The notes under the pieces: generated by a model | Databases searched by the model: none | What the model was told of the DNA's origin: nothing | What the model saw: only the letters and a program-made list of their open reading frames with translations | Assembly: GCA_947561715.1 (NCBI GenBank) | Contig: OX387199.1 | Location: forward strand, 16,125,001 to 16,189,000 | Source: Ascidia mentula | Lineage: Eukaryota > Chordata > Ascidiacea > Phlebobranchia > Ascidiidae | Length of the DNA: 64,000 bases | Direction of reading: 5' to 3' | Made by a program: the position numbers and the translations under genes | Shown here: positions 13,037 to 25,274 of the stretch, one piece after another | Numbering within the stretch: the first letter of the stretch is position 1 | Layout of the letters: the number at the start of each line of letters is the position of its first letter

Positions 13037-13585
13037 ATGGTCACACTGTACTTGATGCACCTGCAGCCTCCTTTGAAAAAAAAAATCCAAAATGTAAAAT
13101 ATTTATTACATAACATCACAGTTCATGTTGATCGATCGCATCAATCCAGACAATTGATGCCACGATATGACGACGGTGATCGTACGCTCAACGTTTACAA
13201 CAAGTATATTAGAGATTGTCGATTTGGTGCCTGGAACGTAAAAGAAACAGGCAAGATTGCAATTACTTTTAACCAATTTAACTCAGTGCCACTTTTTTAC
13301 AAAAGGCGTTTTGTAAAGATTAAAAAACAATTTCATATGAAGTGCCTTTTTTCAAGCGAACTTTTGGAAGTAGAAAATAAACACGTTGGGGGTAACCAAG
13401 AAACGAGCGTTGTTGACGGTTTGTCACAAAAACCATTTTCACGCGTCCATGCATACTTTCATATTGTGCGTAAAAAAAACAGAATTAAAAGGTTCGTACC
13501 GGGAAAAAACGTTAAAAATATAAAAACAAATTTATACATGGCGGCATACGAGCGGCCATACATATACTGCACATGCGCCACCTAG
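13037..13585 (+). CDS. Unrecognised 182-residue ORF
   Basis: Open single-exon frame of 182 codons, unusually long for this AT-rich sequence. The product is rich in Lys, Arg and Tyr, with no signal peptide, helix, Cys pattern or known motif. It lies tail-to-tail with LCA5 (stop at 13748) and just right of a truncated MITE. It could be a lineage-specific gene, a transposon ORF remnant or a chance frame. I do not recognise it. Confidence 0.25.
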   Translation: MVTLYLMHLQPPLKKKIQNVKYLLHNITVHVDRSHQSRQLMPRYDDGDRTLNVYNKYIRDCRFGAWNVKETGKIAITFNQFNSVPLFYKRRFVKIKKQFHMKCLFSSELLEVENKHVGGNQETSVVDGLSQKPFSRVHAYFHIVRKKNRIKRFVPGKNVKNIKTNLYMAAYERPYIYCTCAT

Positions 13586-13747
13586 CGTATAGTATACGGG
13601 AAGCAAAACAAGCACACATTTGATACCACATACGCACATGCGCACCGAAACATCACGGAAATTTCTTGAGGTTTTCAGCCGATGTGTATTTTACAACTTT
13701 CAACAAGTTTTACTTTCAAATGAGGAAATAAACCGTCAAGTAAATTA

Positions 13748-16700
13748 TCATAACGTCATCTCCTCGATGTCGTCATCGTTGTAGGATGACGTCACAGGTT
13801 TGACGAGGGGAGTTGCAAACGTGTGTCCGGCGTCTCCGTTTCCTAGCAACGAAAATGTTTGATCAACAATTTACCTATGAGAATCGCAACATTTAAAGTG
13901 GCAACTGTTTATGACGCAACAATGGTACCTTTGTCACCTGTGGGGGCGGCGCGAACGTTCTGTTCCCACGGATAACCGGAATGAACCGGTTTGGCGCGAG
14001 GCATCGGCTTCGGTTCGGACAATTTTGAAATCTGTCAATAGTTCGTTTTAAAAAATTCTTGCAGAATAACAACTTAGACCTCGTTCGATAACAGAACACA
14101 CAAAAACAATTTACGTTTAGACAATGAATGTGTCGAACTATCAGGTCTCATCACCATGGTGATCGAGTGCACAGTCAGCAACTAACTGATTACATTTCTC
14201 TTATTATACGTTAAGTTGTCCCAAAAATCAGAGATCAAAGGCCTACGCAAAGTGAATTGAGAGTTTTAGATTTAAACACACACCGATTGAGGTTTGACGC
14301 CATTAGGTGACGTCACGGAGCTGGGTTGTTTTCCCGCTTGTTCACCAAACAGTTGGGATAGAAGGTCACTTTTCTTTGCCTTTCCACTGGTGAGATCCAG
14401 GAGCGGTTCGTCTGATTCAGATTCAGACGATTTCGACTGGGGACTTTTTAATGGTAACTGTTGACGACCTGAGGAACCAAAACCAAAACTTTAATTGAAC
14501 ATATTTACTCGTTTGACTGAATATAAGCTGCTCTCTTCTCGTTTTTGCCATAGATTGAATTTAAACCTTTTAACAAATTGTTTTTTTTTCATCATTTATC
14601 TGAAATCAACTTCAAAGTTTTTACTACCACGTACAGAAGGGGTGGAACACGCAGTTACTGCTGTGGGGTTTATTTAACAAGAAACTGCGCGAACCAGACA
14701 ACTTTGTAGTGGTTAAATCGAATCAATACGTCATGGTTTTCAGACCAGCAACCTCAACGGTAGCAGGTAACCTAAGTTATAATGTCACTATACGTCGTCA
14801 TAATGTAACCCTATGACATCATAATGAGCGTAACTTAACTTATTTTTGGGACGGTTAACATCAATTTGTTCTGCTCTAGACTTTACACGAGCTTAAAATT
14901 AACATGACGCGGTCCACAAATCGGTAATTGACAACGCTGTTGTAAAGTAAACCCCAACTAAAACATTGCTTAACTACTTTCGTTTTAATAACCGTCTTGT
15001 TTCACAACGCAAGATTTTTATATTCATTACAGCAGAAAAGGTGTGACAACTTTTGTTCATGAAACAGTCTGTCCACAAAATATTTACTAACAAATGCCAT
15101 CCACACCTTTGGGTTTCCGTTTAGGTTGAACGCCAAGTGAAGGAGCGTAACCGCCGAACGATATGTCAGGTTCACTTGCTTCCCGGGAATTTTTCTTTTT
15201 TTCCCCATCGTGTGTTGACGGAACGCCCATGTGTAAATTTTCCACCTTCGCGACAAGGGTTGGATCAAAAATCCGCTTTTGGTGAAAGAAATATTACAAC
15301 AGTATCGAAGTATCTCCGGATTTCGCAAATATTACTTTCAATTTCGAAAGTCTTTTGAAAAAACAACAATAGTTTAAACCAATGTTTTCCAACTGGGGGT
15401 ACGCAGTGGCATTCCAGGTGGTACGCGAGCACCACCAAAATGTTCGGAACTTCATCCTCTAGGTTACTTTGAAACACTTAACTAGGTCATAATCGTCGAA
15501 ATTGTTTTACCTCGAAGTGGTACGCAACCACAAAAAGGTTGGAATCACTGGTTTAAACAACTGAAAATTAGTTTAGGAATGTGAGTTTTTAGTACGTTAG
15601 TGCAGGACTTGTTTAAACCTGCTTGGTTCATTAACTCTCTCCCCTATTTTACCTAGTTTCACTCAAGTGCTTTGGTAAACTAAAACTCAGCAAACAGCTG
15701 TGTCAGAGCGCCACTATATTACTCTACCTGAAATATGCTCAACATATTAATTTACTGCACGTATTTCTAAAACAACCTCTTTTGGGAAAGTGTACAATTT
15801 CCTCGAAGACCTTGCGCTCAAATTCCCTCGTGCCAGGGTTTCTTTTTCTTTTAAACTCGTGCCCGAGAAACTGCTAGAAACTCCAATTTCGTTTCTTTTA
15901 GGCACTGGATTCGGCGAACTCTCTGTGCTTTTGTGACACTGTAAACATATCTACAAGCTTTTGTCTACTCTGATTTTCAGCTGACTGTTCTTTTAACTGG
16001 TCAAATTAAACTGCTACTTGTGGCCACAATCTAAAGTTTGAAGGTTTCCACAATAATATTGCAGGAAGATTATGTCTGGCTTGCGAAACGGCGCTCGCCT
16101 TTCCAACTATGTTATGTCGACATTGAAGTTAAATTCCCAACAGATTTTCCCCTTACATTAAAACGTACTAACGTGCCCTTGTGAAACTCAATTGCTTCTA
16201 TACTGTGCAAAAAAAAACAATTATGGCCCCAGAAAATTCAAATCAAATACTTTTTTACACAAGTTCCTTGTTAAAGCGAGCAGGATGGAAAAAAAATGAG
16301 GTTTTTATACCTTGGGGTCGTTGGGATTTACTCTGTCTTGCTTGGTCAGGACTTTGTTTCCGTGGGTGCCGTTGCTATGCAACTTTCGCATGTTAATACC
16401 ATTGACAGCTGGCTTAATGTCACCAAGGGGTGGTTTTGTGGAGTCATCTTCAAGGTCACGAAGTTTTGCCAGAAGATCAGCTTTTCTTCGCCGCTCTTCT
16501 TCCTCCTAAGCATAAAAAATATTCCAAACATTTCTGTTCACGCAACTATAACCACTGTGACACAGTTTTTCACTTAAAACTACCCAGTTGGATCAAAGAA
16601 AACGTTCTGCGAACCGAATTGGCGTTTTCGTTTTAATGGGTTTTGCTTGTGGTGTAAATGCGATTTTCGCTTTTGCAAGTGGTTCATTAACGCTGTGGTC

Positions 16701-19700
16701 TATTAACCAATTATATGAATTTGTTCAGAATTGCACTGTTTACGTAAGTAACATGCCTTACAGCATCAACAGCAAAGTTTCATAGTCAATATTACCATCC
16801 AGCAAATAAGGAAACTACACTTTAAAACATAAAAGCATGAAGCAATCATAACATGAAAAACATAAACTAATCACCACCCACAAGCACATATATGTTGTTA
16901 CAAATCTGTTGGTGAAACACATATTTATTTATGGTACAAACATGAAGAACTTGTTTTCACAAACCTTTTGTCTCGACATTTCCTCTTGTCTCTCCTTTCG
17001 TCTCGCCTCCTGTAAGTCAGGAACTTTGGTTTCTGTTAAAAAAATTGTGTTACTTAATGTGAACTAAGACAGCTCGTGTTTCATGTTAATACCCTTTGTA
17101 GGAAGGTAAGCTGGCGGTGTGTTGCTGAGACTATCTTGAAGAATTGGTTGGTTTGGTGGAGATGTTGGCTTTGTCTACGTTTGAAACAATATCATACAAA
17201 TTATTAAAAAGAGTACTGATCATATTATGCAATTTTCAAATATATACACAAAGTAGTACATGCGTAATGAATTACGCAGTTTTTATGCATATTCACTATC
17301 CACCACTGTTGCTTTGCCAACAAGTTATGAACAGATCCAATATTTATAAAAAATTTGTGCCAGTGTTGTAGATGTATTATAAGTATTATAACTAGTAGGA
17401 GTCAATGTTCAATAAGACACACATCGCAAACAATTAATTGATTTCCCAGGATAACAGACACAATTACTGTAGATTTGTTTTTCAAACGCACAATTCAAGG
17501 CAGTTACAAGTGTGTAATATTGGTTCAAGCAGAAATTAATTTGGAAATTTCCTATTTCTGACAAACCTTTTTTTCATCTTGGATAAATGAATGTGAAGGA
17601 GTTGTTAAAGGAGAGTCAAAGTTGGCTGTTAAGAACACTGACTGCCTCTTAGGATCTAAAAAGTAAGCCATGAAAAGTATTTTTGTCATCGACCTTTAAA
17701 CAGTGGAATTGCAACTTGAGAGCAAAATACATAGTTATCTGTAAAATTGTGTTTTCATAAAAAAAAATAGTCAGTCGCTTCTCAACCTATATGCCAAAAA
17801 CGTTTAATAGGATGTTTCTAATTACAACAAAACACAAATATACTATTTAGAACTGTTACCAACATGTAGCACAAGTGGTCAAATATTGGCCAATACCTTC
17901 TTTGTCTTTCCTTTCAAGTTTGGGTTTTTGTTCATGCAAGTGAAGTCCATTCAACCCTCTTGATATTTCCTTTTCTTTTGGGGTCGTTGCCAAATCAAGA
18001 AGTGCAGAATTTTCACGGACACTAGGCTCCGGTGATTTAATTGTTTTTCTGACTTCAGTTGTATCTCTGTTGGCTTTTGTTTCATAAGATGAGGGCTCTG
18101 GGCTCTCTTGTATGGCCAGAGGTGATTTGTAAGCTTTTGGTGGTGTCTCTGCCTTCGGAGTCGAATGTTTTTCGATTTGACGGGGGCTGATTAAAGCTAC
18201 CTTACCACTCAAAAAGGACTTTTCAGGCGACTGCTTAACTCGTAGTGCATAGATATTGCTCACTTCAAGTGCACGCTCTTTCTCCTGTGACAAAACATGC
18301 CAAAGATAAGTATTTGTTTGGTTGTAGAGGACCGAGTGTCAAATAATGGATGGCAGCAAAAAAACTTGAACTCTTACTTTGAGCTTTGCTTGGAGCACAA
18401 GGTGTTCATCCCTTAATAAATCAAAATTTTCTTTTGTGTCACGATGGCGAGTTCTCTCGGCATTAATTTGTCGAGTGAAACTATTGGTCGTCAGTTCTAG
18501 CTTTTTGTTAAGTTCCTTGAAATAAAAAGAGCACTTACATTAAACCTGATAAAAATAGTTGATAATTAGTCATATAATATAGATATTAAATACTATTAAT
18601 ATTAGAAATTGGACTCCAAGAAAGAAGCTGATGAAAGTACCAAGTTTGTTTTTGCAAGCTTGGGTAGTCTGGTTTATGTCACTGAAAACATAATCTGCTG
18701 CCAGTGGGACTGTTGGCTATAACAGAAGAGAATAAACACAATTTTCGAAAGGGCCCTGGAACCAAAATGTACATCAGTGGTCAAACAGTTTGGTGATCAT
18801 TACACAAAAAGTGGAAAAGGGAGAATGGCCAGCATATTGTCCAGCAAACCCCAATGACATGTGCTTAAGTGGGCAAGAAAACACTTGAACTGATTTAAGG
18901 TAGGTGTGTAAGTTTTTCTCAAGTATTCACCACATAACAACGCAATTGAAGTGAGAATACTACTTTCACATTTCAAGATTTTATCAAAATAAGCATCATT
19001 CAATTTTGCCATAGTAATGTATTGAAATATCTAAACACAAATTTAAAAATGTGAGCATATGGTTCCCAACCTGGGGTTTGCAGACACCCAAGGGGGCTGT
19101 GGAATGATCCTAGGTGGTTCATTTAAACAAAAATTGGTTTCTGATCTTTCCTGAATGTCATAATGCACACATTTTTTATTCAAAGAAATATACACCTTTG
19201 TCTGTACATCACAAGAGGTATATATATATAAATTGTATTAAGTAGTCTGCAGACTTGGATGTTTTTTAAAAAAAGGGCTGGTTACTAAAAGGTTTGAGAA
19301 CCATGGAACTAGCATACACTAGTCAAGCATCCAAAAATAAACAAACAATCTAACTAACCAATGTTTACGTATTAAGCTATTGGATTAGGTATTAAAATTT
19401 GAGAATATTGACAGTATTACTTTAAGTGGAATAAGTAATACAAAAAAAGATACTAAGGAAAGATTTCCTGCGCTTTGTGTTGGGCAATTTCATGCTGCTT
19501 ACACATGAATGGCAATCCAATAGTCTACAAACTATTTGTAACAATAGGCAAGTCTTACTTAATGCTTCAGTGCACTTAAACGGTATCACCACTGAACAGT
19601 TGAAACTAACAATTTAACAGATTCCAGGCATGCTGTTGGCAGACTTTTGGCCAGAAATGTTATTGCTATGGTAACAAGACATAACAGAAAATCTTTCATC

Positions 19701-21741
19701 ATGTGTTGGCAAAAGTTTCAATGCTATTAAGGCACAAAATCACAACCTAGACAAACAATGGAAAAGAATGGGGCATGTTTGCCATAGAAGCCTAAACTAA
19801 TGGGGCTTGGCCATATGACTGTAGCTTCACAAAAGTTAGTAAGTGTAGCAAAACAACAGTATTTTGACACACACGTCCACAAAACGTGACAGCACAAAGG
19901 TAGACATATGTTGGTGTTACCACAAGCACAGTCTAGAACAAAAAAGTTTAGCAATATATGTGAACACTGAATTAACAACTTACACCGAAATGTAAACAAT
20001 GGAAACAAAGATAAAATCACATCAATACCTGTTGTAAATGTACACTGGTGAGAAATATTATAAACAAAAATCACATAAGCAACATTTTGGGGCAGAAAAC
20101 AATACACACTATTACCTTGTTTTTTCGTTCTGTGTCTTCTAATCTCGTTTCAGCAACAGAAAGTTGTCTTGCAAGTTCTGACCTTTCACCCAGGTTTTTG
20201 TCGTAAACCATCTTTTTCAGTCGCCTCAGAACGTTTTCCATTTTCTGCATTTCCTCATTTGTTTCTCGCAATCTTTTCTCTGCACACACCCAAGCATTTA
20301 TTTGTACATTTTTATGACTATCGATTTAATGTTTGTCCAATGACCACATCAAAGTATTTGTGGTGTCAAAATAGGTATATACAAAGTAGTTGAAGACCTC
20401 AGTTTTAATAACCACACAATATGTGCCACTATGGTTTGGTTTGACCATATGTTGCCTTGCACGCAAAGTGTAAATTAAACATGGCAGCACTTGTTTATAT
20501 GAATAACATGTTTTAGGTGATTTTGCCATAACTTGCTTACCAAGATGTCGTTCTGAGTCTTGTGACTTTCGTAACCTGACTTTTAATACTCGCTGTTCCT
20601 CTGAATGTTGGGATATTAAGCGTGGTAGATCATTTTCTTCATCTTCAAATTTACGCAGAGCTCTATCCTAAAGGAATACATAAAGCTAACATTAACATAG
20701 AGGTAATATATGCTAAAATGGACACAGGGTTTGAAAAACAAGAAATGAATAATGTGTTAAAATATAACACGAAAAAAAATAAGCAAACTACCCTTGCATT
20801 TGTAAGCTGTAGCTGCATACATATTAGTTAAATTGTGTATATAAATTATTCATGTTTGTATTGCATACAAAAAATACCAACAGTTTGGTGAAATCAGTGG
20901 ATATTACCTGGCGATGCTGTAAAGTTTTAAGAAACCGGTTTTCCTTGGTAAGTTCTTCAAGTTTTATCTGCACTTCACAAAGTTCGTTGTTCAGGGTGTT
21001 TATTCGGTGTCGTTTTGCAGACAACATCCGCGACTGGACGGAATCCTAAAAATGAAAAAATGCTTCTTTATTCCAAGCAGTCTTTAGAATATACATATTA
21101 CTTTCAACCCACAATGTGTTGAAAACATTCATAAAAGGTGCAGCAAAAAAGTCCAAATTTTCTTACTTTCATACTAAACTTCTTTTTTGAGTCTTTGGTA
21201 AAGCTATTTGATCTCCACCCATGTCTGTTATATCCAGACTGCTTTGTAGGTCGCCTGCGGCCTTCACTTTGTGTTGCTGGGGAAAACAATGTATTACAAT
21301 ATACACCATGTTATAAGTAAATTATCAACCAGCATATTTCTTACATTTCTTGGCACTGCGTGTTGTTGTGGCAATACTGCTTGAAGTTAAATCATCAGAA
21401 TCATGTTTGTCAATAAGTCGCGTTTTGTTTCTGTGACAAACCAATATTATAAATTGATAAACATATATCTTCGGCATTTTTACGCAAATTAATTGTGGTG
21501 CTTTACCACATTACACAAACACTACATTGTAAAGGCAAACAAATTCACTGATTCGATCATTAACATTTAAGATTAAATCCAGATGTGGGTTTAAATGTAT
21601 GACTTACCTTATATTTGAACGAGTATGGCCAGGTGATGACGGTGGTGAATCATTTTCAAAATCCTCGGAATAATCTGAATAGTCATCATCATTACTTGAT
21701 GTGAATGCCTGACTACGCTCTTTGCCACGTTTTCGGCTCAT
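13748..21741 (-). CDS. LCA5: Lebercilin (ciliary protein LCA5)
   Basis: Sixteen exons in minus order: 21741-21608, 21430-21345, 21276-21167, 21045-20908, 20667-20541, 20279-20116, 18515-18378, 18284-17897, 17655-17567, 17174-17093, 17032-16965, 16505-16311, 15275-15107, 14468-14284, 14031-13929, 13842-13748. Phases close throughout, giving 756 residues (human about 697). The conserved coiled-coil lebercilin domain spans about residues 111-310 (RMLSAKRHRINTLNNEL, LRKSQDSERHL, ELARQLSVAETRLEDTE, ending KERALEVSNIYALRVKQSP). The C-terminal half keeps family islands: a Glu/Arg-rich EEEERRRKADLLAKL, the FGGYAPS box, SDLLSQLFG, and the final DDDIEEMTL. Lebercilin associates with intraflagellar transport at the ciliary base and axoneme in vertebrates. 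The start is the first ATG of an acidic Ser-rich N-terminus. The gene diverges from PCIF1. Confidence 0.92.
15371..15558. mobile_element. hAT-like MITE with perfect 8-bp target duplication
   Basis: A 172-bp element (15379-15550) in an LCA5 intron. Left end CAATGTTTTCCAACTGGGGG; right end, inverted, CAGTGATTCCAACC. It is flanked on both sides by GTTTAAAC (15371-15378 and 15551-15558). An 8-bp duplication and CA(G)TG termini fit the hAT superfamily. No coding capacity. Confidence 0.8.
19068..19305. mobile_element. Probable MITE in LCA5 intron
   Basis: Left end TATGGTTCCCAACCTGGGG; right end, inverted, CATGGTTCTCAAACC. The imperfect inverted termini resemble the hAT-like MITE at 15379. No convincing target duplication. 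Non-coding interior with a TA repeat near 19220. Confidence 0.4.
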
Positions 21742-22309
21742 GGTGTAAATTCAGGCAGAAAAATGATTTCACAAACAAAACATCAAATTTTCACATTTTG
21801 TTTTCTGACCTAACACAGGATTTTAACAATGATAAGCATATCAAGATTTTTTCAGGCATAAACAACCTCATTTCTTTAATTAAACACATATTTTTTGTGA
21901 AAAACTTCTGCTTCAACATATACACAACTTACGCACATTGCATGAATGTTATATTTTCATGGATACCACATTAAATTACTACAATGATAAACCTGGCACA
22001 TAATGGGCCTATTCATAAATTCAAATCAGCTACATTGTCAATAGGTAAAAAACATACAATTACAACAACAACCAATTACTACCAAATATTGACGAAATTA
22101 CAACCAGTGCGTGGCGCACAACACTGTAAGATTGATTATTTTTCTTGTTAATTAGGCTAATCTGTTCGAATACTCTATCACGTTGGTCGCGCAAACCATA
22201 ATGTTGTTGCTAAGACACAGAAACACTGGTGTTTGTGATGTCATAATCTGCATTTTATTCTAAATGTAGCTGTTCAGCCAAGCGTGCAGTTTAATGTTGT
22301 GGTAGAGAT

Positions 22310-22954
22310 CTTTTTCGTAACGCAATTTTTTGTTTTAAGGTTGTTGTAATTTATTGCAAAAGTGGCTGCAAAACGTTGTAAAGAAATGCAAACTTTATCA
22401 TTAGAAAAAACCGTTGTTGATTTGTAAACATCTTGAAAAATACATTGCAAAAGTGCAAACCTACAGTAAATGATAAACTGCGGGCTTACTGCTGCGCTGT
22501 CTGTTGCGTCCATGTTTTATTTATGCGATACGAAGTCAAAGACAGCGTCAATTTTGAAGCAGATGTCTTGAATGTAAAATTATCCAATACCTAACTTCTA
22601 ATGCCTTCCGTTTTTTGTGAGGAAACTTGTGCCTTGAGCTTTTTCGTAACGCACTTTTTAAGGTTGTTGTAATTTATTGCAACAGTGGCTGCAAAACGTT
22701 GTAAAGAAAGCAAACTTTATCAATAAAAAAATCCGTTGTTGATTTCATAAACATCCTGAAAAATACATTGCAAAGTGCAAACCTACAGTATGATAAATTA
22801 CGGGCTTACTTCTGTGCTGTTGCGTCCATGTTTTATTTATGCGATACGAAAGCAAAGATAGCGTCAATTTTGAAGCAGATGTCTTGAATGTAAAATTATC
22901 CAATACCTAACTTCTAATGCCTTCAGTTTTTGTCAGGAAACTTGTGCCTTGAGC
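22310..22954. repeat. Two-copy direct repeat, about 0.32 kb each
   Basis: Copy 1 is 22310-22638 (329 bp), copy 2 is 22639-22954 (316 bp); they abut. Both start CTTTTTCGTAACGCA and end AAACTTGTGCCTTGAGC, differing by a few substitutions and small indels. On the minus strand each carries ATGGACGCAACA followed within 20 bp by GTAAGC, a start codon plus splice donor that could be an alternative LCA5 first exon. Confidence 0.85.
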
Positions 22955-23133
22955 AAGGTTGATTTAAATTTCATAGTTTAAACCAGCACCCACAACACAT
23001 GTATGAACGTCACAGCCTATTAGTTGGGTGCGTATCTTGTAACTCAAAACTTAAGTACAAGGCAGGAAGCAACTGTGAAAAACAGGTGGTATATCCTATT
23101 AGTTCTTGTAACCACACATTGTTATGTATGTTT

Positions 23134-23146
23134 AGGCTTACCTACA
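23134..23146 (+). promoter_or_regulatory. Splice acceptor just before PCIF1 ATG
   Basis: TGTTATGTATGTTTAG precedes GCTTACCTACA and the ATG at 23147. A T-rich AG acceptor 13 nt before the start codon suits either a 5' UTR intron or trans-splicing of a leader, which is common in Ciona. It is the main reason for rejecting the upstream in-frame ATG at 23024. Confidence 0.45.
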
Positions 23147-24691
23147 ATGGATGATCACATTACCCATCATAATTGGATAAGTAATGGTAGTCTGTGGGAT
23201 TTTAGCCTTACTTCAGATTACCTGGTAATAGAAGGGTCGCCATGTGTCCTTCTACCACCAATCCCGGAGGTGGAATTGCTTCGTGCAAGAGTTGTAAAAG
23301 AAATGAGGGAAACCTACCAAGCTCTTTGCATATCACATGAAGGTATTGACGCACCTGCAGAGTCCTTCAATCGCTGGATTATGGAAAGAAAAGTGTTTGA
23401 CAGCGGTTTTGATCCCCTGCTTCCAACTAAATGCAGAGAAGACGTGTCACCAGCCATGTTTCGTGAAATTATTCACGACATACCTATTAGACTCTCAAAA
23501 ATTAAAAGCACTTCCGACGCAAGAAAAGATTTGTTTAAATATGCAGAAGGTGCAAGAAAACTTTTGGAGAAAAGAGTGGTTGATTTTGAAAGCAGCAAAA
23601 TTGTTAAATGGCATACAGATGAAGCTCTAAAGTGGCTGAGGAAAGACGAAAATGCATTATTAGAAGACTATTTGTCACATTTGCACAGATTGCGGAGAGA
23701 GTGTCAGCCGTACTTAACCAAAGTATCAACATCCTCTGTTGAAAACATTTGTCGGGAAATGTATTATATGTCACAAGAAAAATCAAAGTTGATTCTAGAT
23801 AAACACATGAGCATTTTGCGACAATGGAACATTAATATGCCAAGCGCAATTCAATCAAATGGAAAAATTGTTCCGGTAAGACCAACTACATTAATTTGCC
23901 CCAGTCCTGCCCCAAGTGAAATTTCTGTTCTGAAAGGAAGAGGAATTGTTTCACTGTCGTACAACTCTGAAATGGTCAAACTAAATGAATTCCATTATCA
24001 AAAGTTGGAACATTTGTACAGACTAAGTTGCAAAGATGATCCTAAAATGGAACTAATACATGGCCGAATGTGGTGTCTGTTGCAAAGGTACCACACCTTT
24101 TTTGGGCCAAACCAATATGAAGGCATCATGTTACACGGGTCATTGCCAACTGCCGTGTTTAAATGCCTAAACAAAGACTTTGGTGTTGCAATGGAGTGTT
24201 TTGCCTCTCCATTAAACTGTTACTATAAGCAGTATTTGTCTGCATTTGCAGATACGGACTCCTATTTTGGTTCCAGTGGCCCTGTTATGCAATTTTTCCC
24301 TGTTCAGGGTTCTTTTGAAGCCAACCCTCCATTCTGTGAGGAGCTGATGGAAGCCATGGTGGAGCACTTTGAAAAACTTTTGGCCCAATCCAACAGCCCA
24401 CTTTCTTTTATTGTTTTTGTGCCAGAATGGCGGGATCCAACCCCACTGTCCATATTGCGTATGGAAAGTAGTCGCTTTAAGAGAAAACAAGTTTTGGTTC
24501 CAGCTTTTGAGCATCAGTATCGCAGTGGTTTGCAACATGTCACATCAGTTGTGAAAGAAGTTTATTTTAAGGCAGTCCATGGAACAATGGTTTTCTTTTT
24601 ACAAAACGATGAGGGATTTATGAAGTGGACTCCCACACAAGATAGACTGAGAAACTTATTCCGGGCCTTTTGTCCTGATGCATGTTCTTAA
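23147..24691 (+). CDS. PCIF1: PCIF1/CAPAM cap-specific m6A methyltransferase
   Basis: Single-exon gene of 514 residues from the ATG at 23147; the frame stays open upstream to 23024, but that extension reads as untranslated leader. PCIF1 N6-methylates a 2'-O-methyladenosine at the first transcribed position of capped mRNA. The catalytic NPPF motif is at residues 393-396 (24323-24334) within FPVQGSFEANPPFCEELMEA. Around it are the conserved FGVAMECFASPLNCYYKQY, FIVFVPEWRDPTP, SRFKRKQVLVPAFEH and MVFFLQNDEGF blocks. The helical N-terminal half starts near EVELLRARVV. Human PCIF1 is 704 residues with an N-terminal WW domain that binds RNA polymerase II; no WW domain is visible here, and the Ser-rich C-terminal tail is also absent. 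An upstream exon cannot be excluded. Confidence 0.9.
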   Translation: MDDHITHHNWISNGSLWDFSLTSDYLVIEGSPCVLLPPIPEVELLRARVVKEMRETYQALCISHEGIDAPAESFNRWIMERKVFDSGFDPLLPTKCREDVSPAMFREIIHDIPIRLSKIKSTSDARKDLFKYAEGARKLLEKRVVDFESSKIVKWHTDEALKWLRKDENALLEDYLSHLHRLRRECQPYLTKVSTSSVENICREMYYMSQEKSKLILDKHMSILRQWNINMPSAIQSNGKIVPVRPTTLICPSPAPSEISVLKGRGIVSLSYNSEMVKLNEFHYQKLEHLYRLSCKDDPKMELIHGRMWCLLQRYHTFFGPNQYEGIMLHGSLPTAVFKCLNKDFGVAMECFASPLNCYYKQYLSAFADTDSYFGSSGPVMQFFPVQGSFEANPPFCEELMEAMVEHFEKLLAQSNSPLSFIVFVPEWRDPTPLSILRMESSRFKRKQVLVPAFEHQYRSGLQHVTSVVKEVYFKAVHGTMVFFLQNDEGFMKWTPTQDRLRNLFRAFCPDACS

Positions 24692-25274
24692 TTGCATCAG
24701 TAATTTGTATCATGGCTGATGGATGAAAAAGCGGAATGTTAAATTTACCTGCTGTAAAGTAGAGGGAGATGACCCAAGTTTATTTACAGACATTCCACTG
24801 CCAACTAAATTTGTTCAAATGTATAAATTTTTTATCTGTGTTGATAATGGAATATATTTTCCTCTTTGTGACTTTTTTTCACTGCAAAATTCGTATTAAA
24901 ATTCTTATGTGCACAGTCATATTTAAATGGAAAATGCCCTCAGTTGTCAATATTTTACCTTAGTTGTGTGTTAACAGGTAATCTGTTGTTTTAAGGCTTA
25001 TTGCAAATGTGTTTAAAACTGTGCAAAATAGGAATAAAATAAAATCTGATAAGTTTGCCTTAGGCTACAACAATTTACTTTTAAAGGAAACCTACTGCCT
25101 CAATTGGAAAGCTGGCTGGTTCTGTTGTGTTCTGTTTAGTAGGAATGTTTATTCGAATGCTTCCCACTTTTATTGCCTGCGTTCACTTGTGTTTTAAATG
25201 GAGCTGCTTTTTATATGTTAAATCTAGGTATAGGTAAACTGTAGTTTCAAATACAGGCAAACTAATATTACAAA
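24692..25274. other. PCIF1-PLGRKT intergenic region
   Basis: 583 bp between two same-strand genes. A T-rich stretch ending TTTCAAATACAG, then GCAAACTAATATTACAAA, precedes the PLGRKT ATG; this is a good acceptor 18 nt from the start and may be cis or trans. The gap is too long to argue for an operon. Confidence 0.45.

Larger units (their letters stand above)
11933..13747. other. Intergenic region between copy B and LCA5
   Basis: 5' flank of copy B (to about 12420, homologous to 6540-6900), a half hAT-like MITE near 12834-12960, and an unassigned long ORF at 13037-13585. Otherwise AT-rich with no recognised feature. Confidence 0.5.
21742..23146. promoter_or_regulatory. Divergent LCA5/PCIF1 intergenic region
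   Basis: Separates the ATG of LCA5 (minus) from the likely ATG of PCIF1 (plus), so it should contain both promoters. Its main structure is the tandem duplication at 22310-22954. No TATA box stands out. Assignment as promoter is by position only. Confidence 0.4.

Noticed and set aside
16181..16636. Several overlapping plus-strand ORFs
   Set aside because: They are shadows of the LCA5 exon 16311-16505 on the minus strand.
23024..23146. N-terminal 41-residue extension of PCIF1
   Set aside because: Composition unlike PCIF1, contains a chance hydrophobic stretch, and a splice acceptor lies between it and the better ATG at 23147.
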